From the IMG/VR virus record IMGVR_UViG_3300017763_000187, positions 1 through 23,955 of that record: a DNA stretch of 23,955 bases; one strand, given 5' to 3'. Both the position numbers and the translations under genes were made by a program. Of the stretch, positions 17,622 to 23,760 are shown piece after piece. Position 1 is the first letter of the stretch, and every line of letters begins with the position of its first letter. The notes under the pieces are model-generated. The model searched no databases. It was not told the DNA's origin and saw only the letters and a list, made by a program, of their open reading frames with translations. Source of the DNA: a virus.

Positions 17622-17633
17622 GGTGTTTGTCAA
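17606..17633 (-). promoter_or_regulatory. Sigma70-like promoter for the SNF2-like helicase gene
   Basis: Read on the - strand, a perfect TTGACA (17633-17628) is followed after 16 bases by TAAGAT (17611-17606), four of six matches to the -10 consensus. Transcription would begin near 17600, leaving a short leader that includes AGGAGA before the ATG at 17576. It overlaps an opposing promoter. Confidence 0.55.
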
Positions 17634-17668
17634 GGCCGTAAAAAGGGTCTTTTAAACAGGAGTACTAG

Positions 17669-18244
17669 ATGAACGATATTTTAGGCATGATGGAAGAGGA
17701 CTTTGAGAAAACTCTCTCTTCTGTCGAAACGCTGGACAACGCAGGTTTAGACACTGTGGCTGGTCTAGCTAGAAAGATCAAGTATCAACAAGATAAAGTT
17801 GAGCGCCTTGATCGGGAACTTAAAGACGAAAAGCAAGCACTACTGAAGCTGACAGACGAGGACCTACCCTCGACTATGGCGGACTTAGGGCTGTCTAAGT
17901 TCTCTTTGGATGACGGCAGTACAGTAGAAGTCAAGCCGACCTACGGGGCCAGCATCCTCGTCAAAGACCGTCCGGCAGCATACGAATGGCTGCGCGAAAA
18001 CGGGTTTGATGACATTATTAAGAACGTTATCTCTTGCCAGTTTGGCAGAGGTGAGGATGACCAAGCCAGTGCGTTCCACGCGTTCGCATCTCAGCAAGGT
18101 TATCCGGCAGACCAGAACGAAAGTATTCATTCGAGTACACTGAAAGCGTTTGTTAAAGAGCGCATCGAAACGGGGGAAGACTTCCCGCACACACTATTCG
18201 GAGCCTACGTTGGGCAACGAGCCATTATTAGGGGAGCAAAATAA
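17669..18244 (+). CDS. Conserved phage protein of unknown function, coiled coil plus C-terminal domain
   Basis: The product is 191 aa, starting at ATG 17669 with AGGAG at 17658-17662. It is the first gene of the rightward operon. The first 20 residues are acidic, and residues about 28-68 form a charged coiled coil (KIKYQQDKVERLDRELKDEKQ). A small domain follows, with a beta turn (FSLDDGSTVEV), EWLRENGFDDIIKN near 110-123 and CQFGRGEDD near 128-136, and later HSSTLKAFVKERIETG. I recognise this arrangement from other phage replication operons, where it usually lies just before the ssDNA-binding protein, but I know no function for it. Stop and start overlap the SSB-like gene by one base (TAATG), so the two are probably made in step. 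A partner or loader for the ssDNA-binding protein is a guess only. Confidence 0.75.
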   Translation: MNDILGMMEEDFEKTLSSVETLDNAGLDTVAGLARKIKYQQDKVERLDRELKDEKQALLKLTDEDLPSTMADLGLSKFSLDDGSTVEVKPTYGASILVKDRPAAYEWLRENGFDDIIKNVISCQFGRGEDDQASAFHAFASQQGYPADQNESIHSSTLKAFVKERIETGEDFPHTLFGAYVGQRAIIRGAK

Positions 18245-19029
18245 TGGGTGCAGTTAAGAAGACAGAGAAAACAGAAATGGTTGAGTTTGACCAAAGTATG
18301 TTTGAAGCGGACGCCGGAGTTGGCGTATCGGATATGGGCCAAGACGATCTGGCGCTGCCGTTCCTTAAACTGATTAGCGGGCTCGACAGCCTGTTAGATG
18401 ACCCTGACTTTGAGGGCAAGAAGGGTGATATCTACAACACCGTCTCTCAGACCGTCCACAAGGGCGCAGACGGCGTTAAGGTGATACCGTGCGTCTATCA
18501 GCGCAGGTTTATCCAGTGGGCACCCAGAGGCGCTGGTTCAGGCGCTCCTATCGCGGTGTTCGAACCGACAGACAAACTGCCCCCGTTCGAGCGGGACCGT
18601 GAAACCAATAAAGACATGGTTGTCGGGGGTGATGGCTCGTACATCGAAGAAACGCACCAACACTTCGTAATCGTTCTTAACGAAGACGGCTCTGCGGAAA
18701 CGGCGCTCATTGCAATGAAAAGCACGGGCCTCAAGAAAAGCCGTAAGTGGAACTCCATGATGAGTTCAATCACCATGAACGGCAAGAACGGTCCCTTCAC
18801 ACCGCCGCGGTTTAGCTCTGTATATTTGCTAAAGTCCGTCAGTGAAGAAAACAGTAAGGGCAAATGGCATAATTGGGACATGTCCCGCATTGGCCCCGTA
18901 GAAGACAAGGGCATCTACAACAGAGCCCGTGAGTTCCGTGCAAGCATCGCTTCAGGGGACGTGGTTGTGAAACACCAAAGTGAAGAGGCGTCAAAGCCTG
19001 ACTTCAACCCAGACGAAGTACCGTTCTAG
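18244..19029 (+). CDS. Probable single-stranded DNA-binding protein with SSB-type acidic tail
   Basis: The product is 261 aa, starting at ATG 18244 in a one-base overlap with the upstream stop; AGGGGAGC just before it is a good ribosome binding site. After an acidic lead the body (about 35-225) mixes beta strands with basic and aromatic patches, for example VIPCVYQRRFIQW and STGLKKSRKWNSMM, as expected for nucleic-acid binding. The last nine residues, DFNPDEVPF, mimic the acidic Pro-Phe tip by which bacterial SSB recruits partner proteins. Together with its position between a coiled-coil protein and the primase, this makes a phage SSB the best reading. The OB fold itself is not visible by eye. 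A recombination-mediator protein is the main alternative. A strong hairpin follows the gene. Confidence 0.65.
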   Translation: MGAVKKTEKTEMVEFDQSMFEADAGVGVSDMGQDDLALPFLKLISGLDSLLDDPDFEGKKGDIYNTVSQTVHKGADGVKVIPCVYQRRFIQWAPRGAGSGAPIAVFEPTDKLPPFERDRETNKDMVVGGDGSYIEETHQHFVIVLNEDGSAETALIAMKSTGLKKSRKWNSMMSSITMNGKNGPFTPPRFSSVYLLKSVSEENSKGKWHNWDMSRIGPVEDKGIYNRAREFRASIASGDVVVKHQSEEASKPDFNPDEVPF

Positions 19030-19037
19030 TTTCACAA

Positions 19038-19061
19038 GGGCCGTAGCTGATGCTGCGGCCC
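19038..19061 (+). terminator. GC-rich hairpin between the SSB-like and primase genes
   Basis: GGGCCGTAGC (19038-19047) pairs with GCTGCGGCCC (19052-19061) across a TGAT loop. This gives ten base pairs including one G-U, and CGCTTT follows instead of a long T-tract. It therefore resembles a weak terminator or attenuator, or an mRNA-end stabiliser. It lies in a 53-base gap and would occlude the ATG at 19050, which supports the later primase start. Confidence 0.5.
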
Positions 19062-19082
19062 GCTTTCCCAAAGGAAGACCCC

Positions 19083-20618
19083 ATGTCAGTAGATAAGTTT
19101 TCCGCCATCTTTGATGGTTTGAAACAGGCTTACGGCACGTACAAAGTTGAAAAAACTCAGTCCAACGGTAAAAATACTGGCAAGGCTAGTATCATTAAGG
19201 AACCGCGGACCTCGAAACTCTGGAAGGGTCACCTGTCCGGCAAAGGCACCGCTGTAGGCATCATCCCGATTAACGAGGATAATTGCTGCAAGTGGGGCTG
19301 CATTGACGTTGACCAGTACCCGCTAGACCACAAAGTACTTATAGAAAAAATACGGGCCATGAAGCTGCCCTTGGTTGTCTGTCGATCAAAGTCCGGCGGC
19401 GCACACTGCTTTCTTTTCTGTAAGGAATGGATCGAAGCAAAGGAAATGCAGAAGGTCCTGACACACCTGTCCGCGGCCCTCGGGTATGGCGGTAGTGAGA
19501 TATTTCCAAAACAAGTAAAACTGCACTTGGACCGCGGAGACGTAGGTAACTTTCTAAACCTACCTTACTACGACGCAGAGGACGGCTTGAGATACGGCAT
19601 TCTGGATGATGGCACGTCAGCAACGCTTGAAGAGTTCTTCGCCTTGTACGAGGCGCATGTGCAGACGCCGGAGGAGATAGTCAAACTTCAAATGACTGAC
19701 GCGCAGGTTAAAGGACCGCTTGCCGACGGACCGCCTTGCCTACAGCACCTCACCAAGGTTTTGATCAGCGAAGGCGGAAGAAACAACGGCCTGTACAACA
19801 TAGGAATTTATCTACGCAAAGCGTTTCCCGATAGCTGGGAGACAGAGATACTGACATATAACACCCAGTTTTTAGACCCGCCCTTGCCGCTGCCAGAAGT
19901 AAACGTCGTTGCAAAGCAAGTGGGCAAAAAGGATTACTCGTACAAATGTTCTGATGCGCCCATCAACGCGCACTGCAACAAAGAACTGTGCCAGACCATG
20001 AAGTTTGGTATCGGTGCCGCGGCTCAAAATGCCGCTGTGGGTAACCTGCGTAAGTACAACTCAACACCGCCCGTGTGGTTTATGGACGTAAACAGTGAAC
20101 CTGTCGAACTGGATACTGACGGCCTGATGAACCAAACCTTATTTCAAAAAGCCTGTATGGAGCAGATTAACTTCATGCCGCGAAGCGTTGCTAAAGCACA
20201 GTGGGAAGCGCGGATCAGCGCGATGATGCGTGAAATGACCGAAAACCAAAGCGCCATAATAGAAGTGTCCGTTGACGCCTCAGTGGGTGGTCAGTTCTAC
20301 GACTTCCTAGAAGAGTTCTGTAGCCACATGCAACAGGCCAAAGACAGGGAAGAAATACTGCTTCGCCGTCCGTGGACCGATGAGGAAGAGGGTTACACAT
20401 ATTTCAGGCTCAAGGACTTCGAAGGGTTTTTAAAGAAGAACAAGTTCTTTGAATATAAGTCCCACAAGATTGCCCAACGTCTGCGCGAGGTGACAGGAGA
20501 AAGCTGCTTGCTTAGAATAAAAGGTCGCGTGGTACGTCTATGGAAGGTGCCAGCATTTGAAAACGGTGATATAGAATTAAGTACACCACAGTTTCAAGCG
20601 CAGGAGAGTCCGTTTTGA
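19083..20618 (+). CDS. TOTE-like archaeo-eukaryotic primase
   Basis: The product is 511 aa. I choose the ATG at 19083, with AAGGA seven bases upstream; an in-frame ATG at 19050 falls in the hairpin loop. The N-terminal 200 residues show primase-polymerase features: CIDVD with metal ligands D75 and D77, CRSKSGGAHCFLF with H108, SEIFPKQ, and a GNFLNLPYY segment. The middle (about 215-310) has PPCLQHL, GGRNNGLYNI and YKCSDAPINAHCNKELC. C219, C289, C298 and C303 could hold a metal or Fe-S cluster. The C-terminal 150 residues look like helical or winged-helix DNA-binding domains. No helicase motifs are present, so unwinding must come from another protein. It would prime phage replication; the SNF2-like and UvrD-like helicases and the polymerase are encoded nearby. 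A primase-polymerase repair role is an alternative. Confidence 0.8.
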   Translation: MSVDKFSAIFDGLKQAYGTYKVEKTQSNGKNTGKASIIKEPRTSKLWKGHLSGKGTAVGIIPINEDNCCKWGCIDVDQYPLDHKVLIEKIRAMKLPLVVCRSKSGGAHCFLFCKEWIEAKEMQKVLTHLSAALGYGGSEIFPKQVKLHLDRGDVGNFLNLPYYDAEDGLRYGILDDGTSATLEEFFALYEAHVQTPEEIVKLQMTDAQVKGPLADGPPCLQHLTKVLISEGGRNNGLYNIGIYLRKAFPDSWETEILTYNTQFLDPPLPLPEVNVVAKQVGKKDYSYKCSDAPINAHCNKELCQTMKFGIGAAAQNAAVGNLRKYNSTPPVWFMDVNSEPVELDTDGLMNQTLFQKACMEQINFMPRSVAKAQWEARISAMMREMTENQSAIIEVSVDASVGGQFYDFLEEFCSHMQQAKDREEILLRRPWTDEEEGYTYFRLKDFEGFLKKNKFFEYKSHKIAQRLREVTGESCLLRIKGRVVRLWKVPAFENGDIELSTPQFQAQESPF

Positions 20619-20815
20619 CTGACAACGTATTAAAAGAAATGCGGAACAAAGAAATTGTCCGTCTGATTGACGAACAGAAAGTGACCAAGACCGCTGTTGC
20701 TAAATGGTTTGGGATAACCAAGCAGCGGGTACATCAGATATACACTCGGGAGACAAACAATGTATCGGATATTCGGACCTCCGGGGACGGGGAAGACAAC
20801 AACACTACTCAATAA
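20615..20815 (+). CDS. Small HTH DNA-binding protein
   Basis: The product is 66 aa. The start is TTG at 20615, overlapping the primase stop, with AGGAG at 20602-20606 eight bases upstream; the first ATG, at 20639, would remove part of the first helix and lacks such a site. Residues about 10-46 form a helix-turn-helix resembling sigma region 4 or resolvase-type HTH domains: KEIVRLIDEQ, then KTAVAKWFGITKQRVHQIY. The last 20 residues are polar and overlap the helicase gene by 56 bases in another frame. It could regulate phage or host promoters, and the rare start codon may keep its level low. No target can be read from the sequence. The HTH pattern and good ribosome binding site are the evidence that the gene is real. 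Confidence 0.7.
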   Translation: MTDNVLKEMRNKEIVRLIDEQKVTKTAVAKWFGITKQRVHQIYTRETNNVSDIRTSGDGEDNNTTQ

Positions 20816-22295
20816 GGTTGATGACGCCCTGCAAAGCGGAGTAGAGCCAACCAAGATTGCTTTCTTAGCTTTTACCAGAAAAGCCGCAGAAGAAGCTAAA
20901 GAACGCGCCGCTGCACGGTTTAAGCTGGACCCGAAAAAGGACCTGTACTTCTTTCGCACTATTCACAGTCTAGCGTTGTCACTGTCGGACATAAGCCCCG
21001 AACAAGTAATGCAGCCGTCGGACTACCGTGAACTATCTGAGGGTATGGGCGTACATCTCGTAACCACCAAAAGCGTTAATTTTGATGACGATCTGCCAGA
21101 CATGATGAAAGCGTCTGATCCAATCTTAGGGTTGATAAATCTGGCGCGTCTTAGAAAAGTGCCTCTGCGTAAACAATACGACATGAGCGACACACATCTT
21201 ACATGGAATGAGATAAATTACGTCGATAGCTGCCTTGGGCGATACAAACAGGTGCGGCACAAATTTGACTTCACAGACATGCTGGAGAATTTTGTAATAG
21301 AAGGCTCCAACTTCTGTCCAAACTTCGAACTCTGTTTTGTGGACGAGGCGCAAGACCTCTCTCCAATGCAGTGGGATATTGCCCACCTGTTAGATGAACG
21401 CTCCAAACGAATGTATGTTGCGGGTGACGATGACCAAGCTATCTACCGTTGGGCCGGAGCCGACGTGGACGCTTTCATAAACCTCGAAGGCGGATCAGAT
21501 ACATTAAGCCAATCCTATCGCATTCCATACAGCGTACACAAAGTGGCAGAAGGCATAGTCAAACGCATTCAACGGCGCGTCGTAAAGAACTACGAACCAA
21601 GACAAGAAATGGGCGAAGTTGGATACTACCGAGATATCATGGACATTGACCTGTCAGAAGGCTCTTGGCTCATAATGGCGCAAGCCGGATATATGCTAGA
21701 ACCCGTGGCGCAGTACCTAAAGTCCTTCGGTTACCTGTTCGAATATCGCGGCTCACGGTCCATCTCCGCTAAGATCAGTGACGCGGTAAACGGGTGGGAG
21801 CAACTGCGTAAGGGTGAAAGCGTTACAGGGCAAACAGCGCGGAACATCTATGAGTACATGTCCGCTAAGGATTCTATCAACTCTTGCCAAAGAATAAAAA
21901 AGGGCTTCAAGCGCCTCAAAGGTTTGGAAGACGCCGAGATGGTTAACATGCAAGACCTAAATGTTAACCACGGGCTACTCGCAACAAAAGATATGCTTTG
22001 GCATGAAGCTATGGACCGTCTGCCGGAAAGAGACAGGGCATATATAATCGCTCTGCTTCGACGCGGAGAACGATTTAACGGGACGCCCCGTATCATAGTG
22101 TCCACGATCCACGGCACTAAAGGTGGAGAAGCCGACAACGTTGTAGTGTTCTCGGACATTAGCGCAGCGGCTCAAAGGGATATGACCGAAAGACCCGACG
22201 ATATGCACCGCGTGTTCTACGTTGCCGTCACGCGGACCCGAGAGCGTTTGTTTATTATCGAAGGTGAAGACTTAAACAGGAGTTATGACATATGA
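20760..22295 (+). CDS. UvrD/Rep-like SF1 DNA helicase
   Basis: The product is 511 aa, starting at ATG 20760 with CGGGAG seven bases before it, inside the end of the HTH gene. All SF1A motifs are visible: Walker A GPPGTGKT at 6-13, FLAFTRKAAEEA (Ia), TIHSL, DEAQ at 195-198 (II), GDDDQAIYRWAG at 222-233 (III), LSQSYRIP (IV), VSTIHGTKGGE at 447-457 (V), and FYVAVTRTRERL at 486-497 (VI). The length is well below the roughly 700 residues of UvrD or Rep, so accessory domains 1B and 2B must be short. By family it would translocate 3' to 5' on ssDNA using ATP, and in this operon probably serves replication or recombination. Its stop overlaps the next start (ATGA). Confidence 0.93.
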   Translation: MYRIFGPPGTGKTTTLLNKVDDALQSGVEPTKIAFLAFTRKAAEEAKERAAARFKLDPKKDLYFFRTIHSLALSLSDISPEQVMQPSDYRELSEGMGVHLVTTKSVNFDDDLPDMMKASDPILGLINLARLRKVPLRKQYDMSDTHLTWNEINYVDSCLGRYKQVRHKFDFTDMLENFVIEGSNFCPNFELCFVDEAQDLSPMQWDIAHLLDERSKRMYVAGDDDQAIYRWAGADVDAFINLEGGSDTLSQSYRIPYSVHKVAEGIVKRIQRRVVKNYEPRQEMGEVGYYRDIMDIDLSEGSWLIMAQAGYMLEPVAQYLKSFGYLFEYRGSRSISAKISDAVNGWEQLRKGESVTGQTARNIYEYMSAKDSINSCQRIKKGFKRLKGLEDAEMVNMQDLNVNHGLLATKDMLWHEAMDRLPERDRAYIIALLRRGERFNGTPRIIVSTIHGTKGGEADNVVVFSDISAAAQRDMTERPDDMHRVFYVAVTRTRERLFIIEGEDLNRSYDI

Positions 22296-22471
22296 ACTGT
22301 TGGCACTGTGGGACAGAATTAATTTGGGGCGGGGATCACGATTGTGAAGATAATGAAGAGTTCATTATGGTCACTAATCTTAGCTGCCCCAACTGTCAGT
22401 CGTTTTTTCTGGTTTATTTGCCTGAAACAGAAAATGGGGGAGTTTCCCCCGATGGAAAGGTTTACGAATGA
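22292..22471 (+). CDS. Small zinc-ribbon protein, 59 aa
   Basis: The ATG at 22292-22294 overlaps the helicase TGA, and AGGAG at 22278-22282 lies nine bases upstream. The TGA at 22469-22471 overlaps the next ATG by four bases. The product has a CxxC pair at residues 3 and 6 (NCWHCGTELIWGGDH) and a second pair in SCPNC, at residues 37 and 40. This is the layout of a single zinc ribbon with an acidic loop between. Similar small proteins are common in phage early and replication operons. They may bind nucleic acid or RNA polymerase, but none of that can be shown here. Both coupled junctions and the four cysteines make it a convincing gene despite its size. Confidence 0.8.
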   Translation: MNCWHCGTELIWGGDHDCEDNEEFIMVTNLSCPNCQSFFLVYLPETENGGVSPDGKVYE

Positions 22472-23112
22472 GCGAAGATTTCAACATTAAAATATCGGTT
22501 AGAAACGGCAGGTTGTTAAAAGAAATTAGGGCTCGTTACGATTCAGTGGCTGATTTAGCCCGTAAATGTCACCTTCATCAATCCAGAGTAAACAGTTTGG
22601 TTACCATGACGGTAAAGCCCTTTAACAAAAACGGTTGGACAGATTTAGCCTTGGACGTTGCAGCAATGGTTGGTAAAGAACCCGAGTACTTATGGCCTGA
22701 CCACCTTCGTGAGTTAAAATTAGCCAGATCAACATCTGAAACAGAAGTTGGTTTAGACAGTGTTAAAAAAATAATTCAAGACGGAACTTCCGAAAAATCT
22801 TTGTCTCAAATAAGTGCTATATCTACGTTATCTAAAACACTGACCCCCAGAGAACGGCAGTGCTTGGCAATGCGTTTTGCGGTAGGCCATACTTTAGACG
22901 AGACTGCCCGAATATTCGGCGTTTCAAGGGAGAGAGTGCGTCAGTTAGAAGCCAAAGCTATTCGAAAAATGAAAAAACAAGCCAGCCTTGCGGGCTACCG
23001 TGTTCAAGGCACTGAGCACGGACAGTTGAAGTTTGAACCAAAAGCTAGAACGCTTATAAGAACGGTTCAGGAGCGAACAACCAGCAAAGGATTGGACCTC
23101 CTCAATGATTAA
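22468..23112 (+). CDS. Regulator with N-terminal HTH and C-terminal sigma70 region 4
   Basis: The product is 214 aa, starting at ATG 22468, which overlaps the upstream TGA by four bases. Residues 125-169 closely resemble region 4 of primary sigma factors: LTPRERQCLAMRF, then a TLDETARIFGVS helix pair, then RERVRQLEAKAIRKMKK, which corresponds to the -35 recognition helix. Residues about 10-80 look like an XRE-type HTH (VRNGRLLKEIRARYDSVADLARK, QSRVNSL) followed by a short helical cap ending EPEYLWPDHL. There is no region 2, so it cannot melt a -10 element alone. The likely role is to bind host RNA polymerase or DNA and redirect transcription, for example to late phage promoters. This is inference; the sigma-4 likeness is direct. 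The end overlaps the next gene by eight bases. Confidence 0.85.
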   Translation: MSEDFNIKISVRNGRLLKEIRARYDSVADLARKCHLHQSRVNSLVTMTVKPFNKNGWTDLALDVAAMVGKEPEYLWPDHLRELKLARSTSETEVGLDSVKKIIQDGTSEKSLSQISAISTLSKTLTPRERQCLAMRFAVGHTLDETARIFGVSRERVRQLEAKAIRKMKKQASLAGYRVQGTEHGQLKFEPKARTLIRTVQERTTSKGLDLLND

Positions 23113-23473
23113 TCGAAGAGAAGCTTACGAAAGATTAGAAAACCTTTTAAAAAAGGCAATGGACCCTGCCTGCTCCCCCGCAGAAGCTCAAGCGTGTAAG
23201 GCAAAGGCGGATAAACTAGCCGCGGAACTAGGTATTAAACGACGTAAAAAGAAACGTAAAGAAAAGTTGTTTGTAAAAGGACTGTACACAAAAGCCCCGC
23301 AAGAAAACTCTCCTGAATGGGTGATGTTCACTTTAAATATTAACCGCGTAGAACTAATTGATTGGCTTTTAACAAGCGGTGACTCAGAGTGGATTAACGC
23401 TCAAGTGTGCAAAAGTCGCGGCACGGGGAACTTTTACGCAGAAGTAAATCAATGGGAAGACGTAAATACATGA
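23105..23473 (+). CDS. Phage protein with DUF2786-like N-terminus, function unknown
   Basis: The product is 122 aa, starting at ATG 23105 eight bases inside the upstream gene. Residues 8-45 form two helices (AYERLENLLKKAMDP, then EAQACKAKADKLAAELGI) that resemble the N-terminal repeat of DUF2786 proteins. A very basic stretch follows (KRRKKKRKEK, near 45-55), then a compact alpha/beta part with WVMFTLNINRVELIDWLL and an end reading GTGNFYAEVNQW. The basic linker suggests nucleic-acid contact. The C-terminal part looks like a short phage-specific domain I have seen without a function. Its setting between the sigma-like regulator and the nucleotide/polymerase genes suggests a part in replication, but nothing more can be said. 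The stop overlaps the next start (ATGA). Confidence 0.65.
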   Translation: MINRREAYERLENLLKKAMDPACSPAEAQACKAKADKLAAELGIKRRKKKRKEKLFVKGLYTKAPQENSPEWVMFTLNINRVELIDWLLTSGDSEWINAQVCKSRGTGNFYAEVNQWEDVNT

Positions 23474-23760
23474 AAAAAGAAGAAATTTTAAAAAAAAGTG
23501 CAGAGTTAGTGACAGGCAACCGTGCAAAAGACTACGGTGACGCGCTCGAAAACTTTGACCGTATCGCCACAGGGTGGAACGTAATTCTAAACGGGGCAAT
23601 AGCCTCGCATGGATACCTAACCGCGCAGCACGTTGCGCTTATGATGGATTGGGTTAAAACAGCAAGACTACTAAACACCCTAGACCATGAAGACTCATGG
23701 ATCGACAAGTGCGGATACAGCGCAATCGGTGGGTCTTTTTCGGGAGAAAAAAGTGAGTAA
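23470..23760 (+). CDS. DUF6378 family protein, MazG-like helical fold suspected
   Basis: The product is 96 aa. The start is ATG 23470, overlapping the upstream TGA; in-frame ATGs at 23407 and 23452 would lie inside the upstream gene. The family pattern is clear: RAKDYGDALENFDRIATGWN near 18-37, then LTAQHVALMMDWVKTARLLN, and DSWIDKCGYSAIGG towards the end. This all-helical family is common in phages beside DNA replication and nucleotide genes. Its Asp/Glu-rich helices recall MazG-type nucleotide pyrophosphohydrolases, so trimming or balancing the dNTP pool is a fair guess. I know of no firm activity. The last eight bases overlap the polymerase start, implying coordinate translation. Confidence 0.8.
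   Translation: MKKEEILKKSAELVTGNRAKDYGDALENFDRIATGWNVILNGAIASHGYLTAQHVALMMDWVKTARLLNTLDHEDSWIDKCGYSAIGGSFSGEKSE

Noticed and set aside
17577-17633. Longer version of the SNF2-like helicase starting at TTG 17633
   Set aside because: The extra 19 codons cover the TTGACA and -10 elements, and the ATG at 17576 has a proper ribosome binding site.
18498-18914. Open frame of 138 codons on the - strand
   Set aside because: It lies wholly inside the SSB-like gene, opposite its codons, and its product shows no recognisable domain. It is best explained as a shadow of the coding strand.
19050-19082. Primase start at ATG 19050
   Set aside because: This codon is in the loop and arm of a strong hairpin. 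The ATG at 19083 has AAGGA at good spacing, and the extra 11 residues look unlike the family.
23407-23469. N-terminal extension of the DUF6378 protein from ATG 23407
   Set aside because: The extension overlaps the upstream gene by 67 bases and encodes an Arg/Lys-rich tail not typical of the family; the ATGA junction at 23470 fits the operon's style.
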